The position numbers and the translations under genes were made by a program. Shown here piece after piece: positions 1-8,054 of a stretch of 26,993 bases of DNA. The notes below the pieces were generated by a model. It had not been told where the DNA came from. It saw nothing but the letters and a program-made list of their open reading frames with translations, and searched no databases. Origin of the DNA: Bacillota bacterium (GTDB lineage: Bacteria; Bacillota; Clostridia; Acetivibrionales; DSM-1351). Position 1 is the stretch's first letter; the number at the start of each line of letters is the position of its first letter. The stretch covers positions 1 to 26,993 of the forward strand of contig JAEZOA010000062.1 of NCBI GenBank assembly GCA_023441625.1. The letters are read 5' to 3'.

Positions 1-726
1 GGTTATGTGTTCATCTAAAACACCATCGTCTAATAGAACCTGCTTAATTATCTGAGGTAAATCAATATAATACTTACCATTTCTATAATCAATGTACTTT
101 GTGCACCAACTAAACTTGCTGGTAAAACAATTATATACATCTATATCTACTTCAAAGCAGGACTTGCAGATTGATGGGCCAATAGCTACCTGAATATCCT
201 TCATATCACTATCATAAACATCCTTCATAAGCTTTAATGCTTGGTGTGAGATATCTTTTACTGTACTTTTCCAGCCAGAATGAACAGCAGTGATGGCTCT
301 TTTTACTGGGTCTAAAAATAGAACAGGAACACAATCAGCATAAAAGGTTACCAGAGGAATTCCCGGCTGATTTGTAGAAAGTCCATCATAACCAATTATA
401 TCGCTCTCCTTAACTAACCCTTTTCCTGCATCCTTAGTCTGTACAAGGAATATTTCATTGTCATGTATTTGATTTGACAAAACCATTTTATCAAAATCAA
501 CACCTATTGCATCCGCTATAATTCTATAATTCTCTAAAACATTTTCTTTACTATCATTTCTATTAAAGCTCAGATTTAGTGAAGCACATTCTCCTTTACT
601 TACTCCACCAAGTCTTGTAGTAAAGCAATGAGTTAATATATTATCATAATTCTTCAGATTTTTAAACTCAATGTAAAGTAGATCACCTTGTTGTTTTAAA
701 ATTATATTATCATTATACTCTGTCAA
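1..726 (-). CDS. pgeF: PgeF/YlmD/YfiH-family protein (laccase-domain, peptidoglycan editing factor), C-terminus cut by window edge
   Basis: Open frame of 242 codons running off the start of the window; the family is usually about 250-280 residues, so perhaps 10-40 C-terminal residues are missing. The start is TTG at 726, chosen because GGAGG lies 7 nt upstream and no in-frame ATG follows early. Family signatures seen: THCFTTRLGGVS near residues 32-44, QIH at 86-88, ADCVPV at 130-135 and HSGWKS at 149-154; the His, Cys and His of the last three are the usual metal ligands. Proteins of this family have been described as multicopper-type polyphenol oxidases, as purine nucleoside-acting enzymes and as a peptidoglycan editing factor; the substrate here cannot be told. 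It lies 32 bp downstream of ymdB on the same strand, so the two are probably cotranscribed. Confidence 0.88.
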   Translation of the reverse strand, partial: MTEYNDNIILKQQGDLLYIEFKNLKNYDNILTHCFTTRLGGVSKGECASLNLSFNRNDSKENVLENYRIIADAIGVDFDKMVLSNQIHDNEIFLVQTKDAGKGLVKESDIIGYDGLSTNQPGIPLVTFYADCVPVLFLDPVKRAITAVHSGWKSTVKDISHQALKLMKDVYDSDMKDIQVAIGPSICKSCFEVDIDVYNCFTSKFSWCTKYIDYRNGKYYIDLPQIIKQVLLDDGVLDEHIT

Positions 727-758
727 ATTATCGCCTCCAACCTCTACTTAATCATTAA

Positions 759-1544
759 CTAGATGTCCTCAAGTAGCTTTGAAATACGCTCAATTTTGTT
801 GCACTTACCGGTTTTATCATCAACCTCAAGATAAATAGCGGAAAACTGTATCGTCCCCTTTGCTACTTCAAATTTCTGAGGCATTCTATTTATAAATCTC
901 TCAATAATCAATTCCTTTTCTACCCCTATAACACCATTATATGGACCTGTCATTCCAACATCAGATATCAATGCTGTTCCAAAGGGTAGTATTCTCTCAT
1001 CTGCTGTTTGTACATGTGTGTGTGTACCTGCCAGACAACATATTCTACCATCTAGATACCATGCTAGTGCAATCTTTTCTGATGTTGCTTCTGCATGCAT
1101 ATCAACGAAAACCACTTTTGTCTTTAATTTTATTTCTTGAAGCTCTCTATCTGCAACTAAAAAAGGACAATCAATACTATCCATATAAACTCTGCCCATA
1201 AGATTTAGAACAGCTAATTCCATTCCATTAGACTTTAGTATAGTATATCCTCTACCTGGCACTTTATCTGGGTAGTTTGCAGGTCTTACAATTTTATTTT
1301 CAGAATCTATAAAGTTTAATATTTCCTTCTTGGACCAGGTATGATTTCCCATTGTAATACAATCCACACCTGCCTTATATAGCTCTTGTGCAATTATATA
1401 TGTTATACCGCTTCCAGCAGCACAGTTTTCTCCATTAGCAATACAAAAATCAATTTGTAGTTCCCGTCTTAATTGTGGAACACATTCCTTTACAGCTTTT
1501 CTCCCGGGGGTTCCATAAATATCCCCAATAAAAAGTATATTCAA
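759..1544 (-). CDS. ymdB: YmdB-family metallophosphoesterase (TIGR00282)
   Basis: 261-residue calcineurin-like phosphoesterase. Metal-binding residues are visible in order: D8 in FIGDIYG, E39 and N40 in NGEN, N67 and H68 in GNHTW, H150 in VDMHAE, and H175/H177 in GTHTHVQTAD. In Bacillus subtilis YmdB hydrolyses 2',3'-cyclic nucleotides, influences biofilm/motility decisions and is encoded next to the RNase Y gene; the same neighbourhood occurs here, with rny directly upstream. The start is TTG at 1544 with GGAGG 7 nt upstream. Full length for the family. Separated from rny by a strong hairpin terminator, so expression probably depends on read-through or a promoter in 1545-1667. Confidence 0.92.
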   Translation of the reverse strand: MNILFIGDIYGTPGRKAVKECVPQLRRELQIDFCIANGENCAAGSGITYIIAQELYKAGVDCITMGNHTWSKKEILNFIDSENKIVRPANYPDKVPGRGYTILKSNGMELAVLNLMGRVYMDSIDCPFLVADRELQEIKLKTKVVFVDMHAEATSEKIALAWYLDGRICCLAGTHTHVQTADERILPFGTALISDVGMTGPYNGVIGVEKELIIERFINRMPQKFEVAKGTIQFSAIYLEVDDKTGKCNKIERISKLLEDI

Positions 1545-1667
1545 TTCATTTCCTCCAAAATTTAAATATGTCTGAAATTTATTTTCAAATGTATTCTTGG
1601 TAAATAATATTATATCTCAATAGTTATTATAATACATAAAACTGTAAAAAGTTATTACTTATTTACT

Positions 1668-1710
1668 AGATAAACAAAAAAGCGTGATTCCCACGCTTTT
1701 TTGTTTATCT
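1668..1710 (-). terminator. Rho-independent terminator after rny (long perfect hairpin, possibly bidirectional)
   Basis: A 19-bp perfect inverted repeat (1668-1686 and 1692-1710) with a 5-nt loop. The GC-rich part of the stem (GCGTG/CACGC) is bounded by A and T runs, so either strand shows a hairpin followed by a T run. It begins 9 bp after the rny stop codon on the minus strand and precedes ymdB. Confidence 0.85.
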
Positions 1711-1718
1711 TTAATATA

Positions 1719-3296
1719 TTATTTAGCATATTCAATAGTTCTAGTTTCCCTAAGCATTGTAACCTTAATCTGTCCAGGGTATTCAAGTTCATCTTCTATC
1801 TTCTTAACTATCTCTCTAGCCTTTAGAACCATATCAGCATCGTTTACAATTTCTGGCCTAACCATAATTCTTATTTCTCTACCAGCTTGAATTGCAAAGC
1901 ATTTTTCAACTCCATCAAAGGAATTCGCAATCTCTTCAAGTTTTTCCAAACGTTTGATATAAGACTCTAAGGTTTCTCTTCTAGCACCAGGTCTAGCAGC
2001 AGAAATTGAATCCGCAGCCTGAACTAATACAGAAATCACACTTGTTGCCTCAACGTCGCCATGATGAGAAAGTATCGCATTAATAATTTCAGCACCTTCT
2101 TTGTATTTCTTCACTATGTCAGCACCGATTGTAACATGTGAACCTTCAACTTCATGGTCAATTGCCTTTCCAATATCATGGAGTAAACCTGCTCTCTTCG
2201 CAAGAGGAATATCAACTCCTAGCTCAGCAGCCATAACGCCTGCTAAGTAAGATACCTCTATTGAGTGGTTAAGTACATTTTGTCCATAACTAGTTCTAAA
2301 TTTCAATTTTCCTAACAATCTTATAAGCTCTGGATGTAAACCATGCACCCCAGTTTCAAATGCAGCATTATCACCAGCTTCACGAATTGTATTTTCAACT
2401 TCCTTCTTTGATTTCTCTACCATTTCTTCTATCCTAGCAGGATGAATTCTTCCATCAAGAATCAGCTTTTCCAGCGTCAATCTTGCAACTTCTCTACGAA
2501 TAGGATCAAATCCTGATAAAATAACAGCTTCAGGTGTATCATCAATAATTAAATCAATTCCAGTTAAGGTCTCCAGAGTTCTAATATTTCTTCCCTCACG
2601 ACCAATAATTCTTCCCTTCATCTCATCATTAGGCAAAGGTACTACAGATACTGTTGCTTCCGATACGTGATCAGCAGCACATTTTTGAATTGCAGTTGCC
2701 AAAATATCCTTGGCTCTTCTATCAGCTTCTTGTTTTGTATTAGTTTCAATCTCTTTAATAAGTGCAGCAGCTTCATGCTTTACTTCATTTTCAATATTTC
2801 TTAGCAGATATTCCTTTGCATCTTCTACAGATAATCCTGAAATCCTTTCTAGCTCTTCTGTTTGCTTTTTAACAAGCTCCTCAGAACGCTCATGCATAAT
2901 CTCAAGATCTTTTGTTTTTTTGTTTAAAATCTCGTCCTTCTGCTCAAGTGCTTCTACCTTCTTGTCAAGGGACTCTTCCTTTTGAACAAGCCTTCTCTCC
3001 TGCCTCTGAAATTCATTTCTTCTGTCTTTGATATCTCTATCAAGCTCTACTCTGCTTTTATGAATTTCTTCCTTCGCCTCAAGAAGTGCTTCTCTCTTTT
3101 TGCTCTCGCCTTGTTTCAAGGCTTCTCCAACGATTCTCTGAGCTTCCTGCTCAGCACTGCCAATTTGGCCCTCAGCTTGTCTTTTTCTAGCCTCAAAACC
3201 TTTATTGTAAAATATATTTCTTGAAACAATAACTGCAATAGCTGCAATAACTAATCCAATAGCTAAACCAATTAAAATATTACCTATGTCAAACAC
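1719..3296 (-). CDS. rny: Ribonuclease Y (membrane-anchored endoribonuclease, KH and HD domains)
   Basis: 525 residues, the usual size. Order of parts: N-terminal membrane helix (about residues 5-26), long charged coiled coil (about 35-200), KH RNA-binding domain with GRIIGREGRN at 228-237, and HD domain with H373-D374 in LLHDIGKAIDHE plus HH at 411-412. RNase Y starts mRNA decay and processing in many Firmicutes and is tethered to the membrane by its N-terminus. The start is GTG at 3296, crowded by AAGGAGGAG just upstream; no better in-frame start exists before the membrane helix. The gene has a consensus promoter at 3590-3618 and a hairpin terminator right after the stop, so it can form a single-gene unit with a long 5' leader. 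Confidence 0.96.
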   Translation of the reverse strand: MFDIGNILIGLAIGLVIAAIAVIVSRNIFYNKGFEARKRQAEGQIGSAEQEAQRIVGEALKQGESKKREALLEAKEEIHKSRVELDRDIKDRRNEFQRQERRLVQKEESLDKKVEALEQKDEILNKKTKDLEIMHERSEELVKKQTEELERISGLSVEDAKEYLLRNIENEVKHEAAALIKEIETNTKQEADRRAKDILATAIQKCAADHVSEATVSVVPLPNDEMKGRIIGREGRNIRTLETLTGIDLIIDDTPEAVILSGFDPIRREVARLTLEKLILDGRIHPARIEEMVEKSKKEVENTIREAGDNAAFETGVHGLHPELIRLLGKLKFRTSYGQNVLNHSIEVSYLAGVMAAELGVDIPLAKRAGLLHDIGKAIDHEVEGSHVTIGADIVKKYKEGAEIINAILSHHGDVEATSVISVLVQAADSISAARPGARRETLESYIKRLEKLEEIANSFDGVEKCFAIQAGREIRIMVRPEIVNDADMVLKAREIVKKIEDELEYPGQIKVTMLRETRTIEYAK

Positions 3297-3589
3297 CTCC
3301 TCCTTATTCAGTTTTCAAAGCTCAAATTTCACAATTCATATTCATAATAATTAATAATTGGAATTAAAGTCGGGAAGGTATATGGAAACTCCTAGATGTA
3401 TCGTAATAATATTACAATTATAACAAAACTAAGCATTATGCTATGGCTATTTTTGTACACTAATATTAGTGTACTCTATTCGATATGAGATGTAAAAAAC
3501 AAACTGCATATATAAATTAGCCTAAAAAGCTTAATATTTCATTAATAACATATACAATACAAACCAACTTAAACGTCACAATCAGTTTA
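3297..3589 (-). promoter_or_regulatory. Long 5' leader of rny with a 20-bp palindrome
   Basis: If transcription starts about 7 nt downstream of the -10 box at 3590-3595, the leader before the GTG start is close to 290 nt. It has no ORF of note. At 3455-3474 it contains a perfect 20-bp palindrome, GTACACTAAT/ATTAGTGTAC, which as RNA folds into an 8-bp stem with a small loop and as DNA could be an operator. No T run follows on the minus strand, so it is not a standard terminator. Function is not known. Confidence 0.5.
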
Positions 3590-3618
3590 ATTTTAATCTT
3601 TTTTAAATTTTATGTCAA
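3590..3618 (-). promoter_or_regulatory. Promoter for rny
   Basis: On the minus strand TTGACA (3613-3618) and TAAAAT (3590-3595) are separated by exactly 17 bp, a near-consensus housekeeping sigma promoter. It lies between the folD stop and rny. Confidence 0.7.
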
Positions 3619-3682
3619 GAATTAAAAAATTTCACCTTTATTACCCTTAGTTTTTGTGAAATTTCACCTAAAACATCACTCT

Positions 3683-4540
3683 TTATTTTAAACCATTTTG
3701 AATTAAGGTTGCATTAACTGTATTCTTCATTAACATGGCTCTAGTCATTGGACCAACCCCACCAGTTACCTTTGTAATTGCAGAAGCAATCTCGCTAACA
3801 GTTCCAAACTGCACATCTCCTACAAGTTTACCATCTGCACCACGTGATACACCAACATCAATGACTACTGCACCTGGCTTAACATATTCAGGTTTAATAA
3901 ATTCAGCCTTACCCATTGCAACTACTAATATGTCAGCATTTGCGCAAAATTCCTGAATGTTTACAGTTTTTGAATGACAAATAGTCACTGTTGCATTTTT
4001 TGCTAATAATAAAATAGCCTGTGGCTTACCAACAATATTGCTTCTACCCACTACAACGACATTTTTGCCTTGAATTTCGATATTATTCTCCTCTAACAGT
4101 TCAACTACACCAGCTGGCGTACAAGGCAAAAATACAGGTTTACCAATCATCAGATTACCTACATTAACAGGATGAAAACAGTCAGCATCCTTTAATGGAT
4201 TTATAGCAGCTATAACCTTGTCTTCATTAATATGTTTCGGAATAGGCAGCTGAACCAATATTCCATTTACATTATCATCATTGTTTAAGGTTTCTATCAG
4301 GCCTAATAGTTCCTCTTCTGACGTACTTTCTGGCAAGGCATACTCAAAGGACTTAATTCCTATTTCAGCGCAATCATTTTTTTTATGGTTAACATATACT
4401 CTTGATGCAGGATCATTACCAACAATTATTACTGCAAGACCAGAATTTATACCTTTAAGCTTTAATGCCTCAAGCTCTTCCTTTAATTTAGCCTTAACTT
4501 TCCCAGCAAGTTCTGTACCACTTAATACTTTTGCAGACAT
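3683..4540 (-). CDS. folD: Bifunctional methylenetetrahydrofolate dehydrogenase / methenyltetrahydrofolate cyclohydrolase
   Basis: 285 residues, full length for FolD, which interconverts 5,10-methylene-THF, 5,10-methenyl-THF and 10-formyl-THF in cytosolic one-carbon metabolism. Seen: the catalytic YxxxK motif at Y49-K53 (YVNHK), QLPIPKHI and DADCFHP in the catalytic domain, PCTPAGVVELL, and the dinucleotide-binding GRSNIVGKP, followed by GGVGPMTRAML near the C-terminus. ATG start at 4540 with GGGGAG 7 nt upstream. Located 97 bp downstream of ygiQ on the same strand, with a separate rny promoter following, so ygiQ-folD may be one unit. Confidence 0.96.
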   Translation of the reverse strand: MSAKVLSGTELAGKVKAKLKEELEALKLKGINSGLAVIIVGNDPASRVYVNHKKNDCAEIGIKSFEYALPESTSEEELLGLIETLNNDDNVNGILVQLPIPKHINEDKVIAAINPLKDADCFHPVNVGNLMIGKPVFLPCTPAGVVELLEENNIEIQGKNVVVVGRSNIVGKPQAILLLAKNATVTICHSKTVNIQEFCANADILVVAMGKAEFIKPEYVKPGAVVIDVGVSRGADGKLVGDVQFGTVSEIASAITKVTGGVGPMTRAMLMKNTVNATLIQNGLK

Positions 4541-4637
4541 ACATTTCTCCCCTTCTCATTCCACATTTTCAAATTATAATATTTTTGTGTTTTCTTATTG
4601 TATTTCCTTATTATTGTAATTTCTATTACATTTTAAT

Positions 4638-6716
4638 TTATCGCTTTTTCCTTGTCAAATTATTTGGCTTTTTACTTACTGAGGTCTTTGTACCAGTTTT
4701 ACTTCTCTTATTCTGCTTACCCTTTTGGCCATGTTCACCCACATTCCCTTTTGGACTTCTCCGTTCATTTTTGTTTCTTGAATCTTTTTGACCTCTAATA
4801 TCATTTTTGTTAGCTTGGTCATTTTTAGTTCCAGGACCTTTTTGGCTTCTGTCCGAAGAATTTTGTGTTTTTGCCTCACTATACCTCTTTCCTCTCATTG
4901 GTTTAACAAGGCAATGTGGTCCAAAACCTATTAAATCTTCCCTATTAGCCTCCTTTAAGGCTTCAATTACAAGGTAATAATTTTCCTTTTTTCTAAATTG
5001 CAGGAGTGCCCTCTGCATGGCTTTTTCCTTCGGTAATTTGGGCACATATACCTTCTTCATAGTTCTTATATCATAGCCAGTGTAAAACATGCAGGTTGAA
5101 AGAGTACCTGGGGTGGGATAGAAATCCTGCACCTGCTCAGGCATAATATGTTGTTCCTTAAGATATTGAGCTAATTCTACAGCAGCATTTAAGTCGCTCC
5201 CTGGATGGCTTGATATAAGGTATGGAACAAGATACTGTTCTTTATTTATTTTTTTGTTAATATCATAGAATTTTTTTACAAATCTCTCATACAGCTGTCG
5301 TCTCGGTTTACCCATTTTTTCTAGAACTCTATCAACTACATGCTCAGGTGCAACCTTTAGCTGTCCGCTCACATGATGCTGGCACAGCTCTGTAAAGAAC
5401 TCATCATTCTTATCATACATAAGATAGTCATATCGTATACCAGAGCGAATAAAGACCTTCTTTACTTCTGGAAGTGCTCTGAGCTTACGAAGTAAATCCA
5501 GATACTCAGAATGGTCTACAACAAGGTTTTTACAGGGTTCAGGATGTAAACACTGCCTATTCTTGCAAACTCCCTGTTTGACCTGCTTCTCACATGCTAC
5601 ATTTCTAAAATTTGCAGTGGGACCACCCACATCATGAATATACCCCTTAAAACCTTCAGTCCATATAAGTTTTTTAGCTTCATTAATAATGGAAGCCTGA
5701 CTTCTCTTCTGAATTACCCGTCCTTGATGAAAATTCAAAGCACAAAAAGAGCAACCACCATAGCAGCCTCTATGACTGGTAATACTGAATTGAACCTCAT
5801 TAATTGCTGGTATTCCACCATACTTCTCATAAACAGGGTGATAAGTCCTCTCATAAGGCAAAGCATAAACCTTGTCTAATTCGGCAACAGACATAGGTAA
5901 TGGAGGTGGATTCTGAACTAGATATCTATCTCCATGCTGTTGTACAAGTATTTTGCCACTAATGGCATCCTGCTCATTATATTGAATTTTAAAGGCTTCT
6001 GCATATTGCTTCTTGTCTTGGGAAACCTCTTCAAAAGATGGCAGTACTGCTATATTCTTTGTACCCTTTGAAGAAATAGCTTTTTTTATATCCCCAGGAA
6101 GCTCCTCATAGCTGGCTAGATATGCACATCCACGTGTATTTTTAATGCTTGCGATAGGTACATCCTTCTTTAGCAACTTAGCTATATCAACAATTGATTT
6201 TTCACCCATTCCATATAGCAGAATATCCGCTTTTGAATCAACAAGAATTGACCTTCTTACTTTATCCTCCCAATAGTCATAATGAGCAAACCTTCTGAGA
6301 CTCGCTTCTATTCCACCAATGATTATAGGTATATCCCTAAAAATTTCTTTAATTTTATTAGCATATACTATTACAGCTCGATCTGGTCTATATCCACCTT
6401 TCCCACCTGGAGAATAGCTGTCTGTAGACCTTTTCTTTTTGCTTGCAGTGTAATGGTTCACCATTGAATCAATTACACCTGACGAAATGAGCACTCCGTA
6501 TTTAGGACGACCTAATTTTTTGAAATCCTCGCTGTTTTTCCAGTTTGGCTGTGGAATAATCCCAACCTTGAAGCCTTCACTTTCTAAAACTCTAGTAATT
6601 ATGGCATGTCCAAAGCTTGGATGATCAACATATGCATCCCCGCTTATATATAAAAAATCAAGCTGTTCCCAGCCTCTTTCATTCATATCTTCAAAGCTAA
6701 TTGGTAAAAAACTCAT
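4638..6716 (-). CDS. YgiQ-family radical SAM protein (UPF0313)
   Basis: 692 residues. The radical SAM cluster motif CxxxCxxC is present as C318, C322 and C325 in RGCYGGCSFCALNFHQG. Other family marks: PISFEDMNERGW at the N-terminus, IIIGGIEASLRRFAHYDYW around 131-149, and YPTPGTLSTCMFYTG in the C-terminal part. An extra Cys-rich stretch (CEKQVKQGVCKNRQCLHPEPC) lies within the SAM region. The last 82 residues (611-692) are a low-complexity tail rich in Lys, Arg, Gln, Gly and Asn, probably disordered and nucleic-acid binding. The reaction of YgiQ proteins is not established. ATG start at 6716; the upstream AAGGAAA is a weak ribosome binding site. Confidence 0.9.
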   Translation of the reverse strand: MSFLPISFEDMNERGWEQLDFLYISGDAYVDHPSFGHAIITRVLESEGFKVGIIPQPNWKNSEDFKKLGRPKYGVLISSGVIDSMVNHYTASKKKRSTDSYSPGGKGGYRPDRAVIVYANKIKEIFRDIPIIIGGIEASLRRFAHYDYWEDKVRRSILVDSKADILLYGMGEKSIVDIAKLLKKDVPIASIKNTRGCAYLASYEELPGDIKKAISSKGTKNIAVLPSFEEVSQDKKQYAEAFKIQYNEQDAISGKILVQQHGDRYLVQNPPPLPMSVAELDKVYALPYERTYHPVYEKYGGIPAINEVQFSITSHRGCYGGCSFCALNFHQGRVIQKRSQASIINEAKKLIWTEGFKGYIHDVGGPTANFRNVACEKQVKQGVCKNRQCLHPEPCKNLVVDHSEYLDLLRKLRALPEVKKVFIRSGIRYDYLMYDKNDEFFTELCQHHVSGQLKVAPEHVVDRVLEKMGKPRRQLYERFVKKFYDINKKINKEQYLVPYLISSHPGSDLNAAVELAQYLKEQHIMPEQVQDFYPTPGTLSTCMFYTGYDIRTMKKVYVPKLPKEKAMQRALLQFRKKENYYLVIEALKEANREDLIGFGPHCLVKPMRGKRYSEAKTQNSSDRSQKGPGTKNDQANKNDIRGQKDSRNKNERRSPKGNVGEHGQKGKQNKRSKTGTKTSVSKKPNNLTRKKR

Positions 6717-6926
6717 TTATAGTATTTTCCTTTACATTATTTGTTCTGAAATATACAAATATTTCAACATCCTTATACTAATTAGTACTATTCTAACACA
6801 AATTCTTTTGCAGTAAACATGGTTGAAAGAAATTATAGCAAAGAAATAAGGAGTTGCAACGCTCATGTCATTTCAGTCAGTAAATGCAAATTTACTTGAT
6901 GTTCTTGTGTGAAAAGGTATAATTCT

Positions 6927-6953
6927 ACAAATATCTATCCGGTAGATATTTGT
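6927..6953. repeat. 11-bp perfect inverted repeat
   Basis: ACAAATATCTA and TAGATATTTGT flank a 5-nt loop (TCCGG). On the plus strand a T-rich stretch follows, so it could be a weak terminator, but no plus-strand gene lies upstream. It could also be a protein-binding site. Confidence 0.5.
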
Positions 6954-7255
6954 TATTTATTAAATGGGCAGGAAGTCATACATTTACTACATACCATTTC
7001 TGTATTCCATCCCATAAGATTTATGAATAACTCAATGTATTTTTTAGTAAATTTTATTTTCATTGAAAAGCTAATTAAAGGTAAAAGAATTCTAGGTCCC
7101 TAGTCTATGAACCATCTTACCGATTCCCTTGAACACTAATATAAAACTGAAAACTCTGCATTTACCCCTTTATACTCTAGCACAATATTTTCCAATGCAA
7201 CAAATACATCCTACTGATTATGCTAGTATTTCAAGATAAAATCGCTTACATAAAG

Positions 7256-7320
7256 TTGATGAACATTATATGATATAAAATTTTACTATATTTACAACTT
7301 GATAACAACTATATGATATA
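7256..7320 (+). promoter_or_regulatory. Direct repeats in the promoter region of the response regulator operon
   Basis: Two 22-bp near copies beginning TTGAT and ending ATATGATATA, at 7256-7277 and 7299-7320, agree at 18 of 22 positions and are spaced 43 bp apart, about four helical turns. Each ends in a TGATATA extended -10-like sequence. They lie 81-145 bp before the response regulator start. Direct repeats at this spacing suit an OmpR-family regulator binding its own promoter, but that is inference. Confidence 0.45.
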
Positions 7321-7400
7321 TAATAAACAGTGTTCTTAGGTTGTGAAGAGTATACTCCCTTAAGCCTTAGACATTGTTATATTGAAGGAGAGGCTAAAAC

Positions 7401-8054
7401 ATGGCGAATATATTAATAGTTGAAGATGAAATACCAATAAATGAACTTATTAAAAGAAATATGAAGCTAGTAGGACATAAATGTATTTCAGCTTTTGACG
7501 GTAGAGAGGCTCTAGCTTTTATTGAGCAGCAGGCCTTTGATTTAATATTGTTAGATGTAATGTTACCTGTACTTGATAGCTTTGATGTTTTTGAAAGGAT
7601 TAATGGAATCCCCACTATCTTTCTTACGGCAAAAAATAGCTTGTCCGACCGTGTAAAGGGACTAAATATGGGGGCAGATGATTATTTAACAAAACCTTTT
7701 GAGATGCTGGAGCTTTTGGCACGGGTTGACGCTGTACTTCGAAGAACAAGAAAAGAATGCGAAATTTTTGAACTGGATAACTTAAAAATTCAATTTGATA
7801 GCCGTCAAATATTTGTAGATGGAATAATGATGGAATGTACTCCAAAAGAATACGAACTACTTGAAGTACTTGTCAGAAATAGAAACATTGCATTATCAAG
7901 AGAAAAACTCTTGGAGCTTGCTTGGGGGTATGATTATGAGGGCGATACCAGAACTGTTGATGTACATATTCAGAAACTTCGAAAAAAGCTAGGGTTGGAA
8001 AACCGAATCAAAACAGTATATAAGCTTGGTTATAGGCTAGAGGTAACATCATGA
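7401..8054 (+). CDS. OmpR/PhoB-family response regulator
   Basis: 217 residues: receiver domain (about 1-115) with the acidic pocket E8-D9, phosphoacceptor D52 in LLDVMLP, T76 in IFLTAKN and K98 in YLTKPF; winged-helix DNA-binding domain (about 125-217) with the recognition segment DTRTVDVHIQKLRKKL and the terminal YKLGYRL. ATG at 7401, with GGAGAGG upstream. The stop overlaps the start of the kinase gene by 4 bp (ATGA), so the two are translationally coupled and form a cognate pair. The repeats at 7256-7320 may be its own binding sites. The stimulus is not known; the third gene, a secreted protein, is a likely part of the same response. Confidence 0.95.
   Translation: MANILIVEDEIPINELIKRNMKLVGHKCISAFDGREALAFIEQQAFDLILLDVMLPVLDSFDVFERINGIPTIFLTAKNSLSDRVKGLNMGADDYLTKPFEMLELLARVDAVLRRTRKECEIFELDNLKIQFDSRQIFVDGIMMECTPKEYELLEVLVRNRNIALSREKLLELAWGYDYEGDTRTVDVHIQKLRKKLGLENRIKTVYKLGYRLEVTS

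Larger units (their letters stand above)
6717..7400. other. Intergenic region between ygiQ and the two-component operon
   Basis: 684 bp with no convincing gene. It contains an 11-bp perfect hairpin at 6927-6953, weak coding-like frames on both strands around 6.9-7.1 kb (best explained as chance or decayed sequence), and the promoter-proximal repeats at 7256-7320 listed separately. Confidence 0.6.

Noticed and set aside
3455..3474. Palindrome as an NrdR-type box (ACACT...AGTGT)
   Set aside because: NrdR boxes come as pairs before ribonucleotide reductase genes; this is a single site inside the rny leader.
6953..7063. 36-codon minus-strand frame ending in CSKCMTSCPFNK, like a ferredoxin cluster motif
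   Set aside because: No ribosome binding site, no upstream domain, and a single short motif; too little to claim a remnant of an iron-sulfur protein.
6909..7103. 64-codon plus-strand frame
   Set aside because: AT-rich intergenic DNA, no ribosome binding site, overlaps a hairpin, no recognisable protein features.
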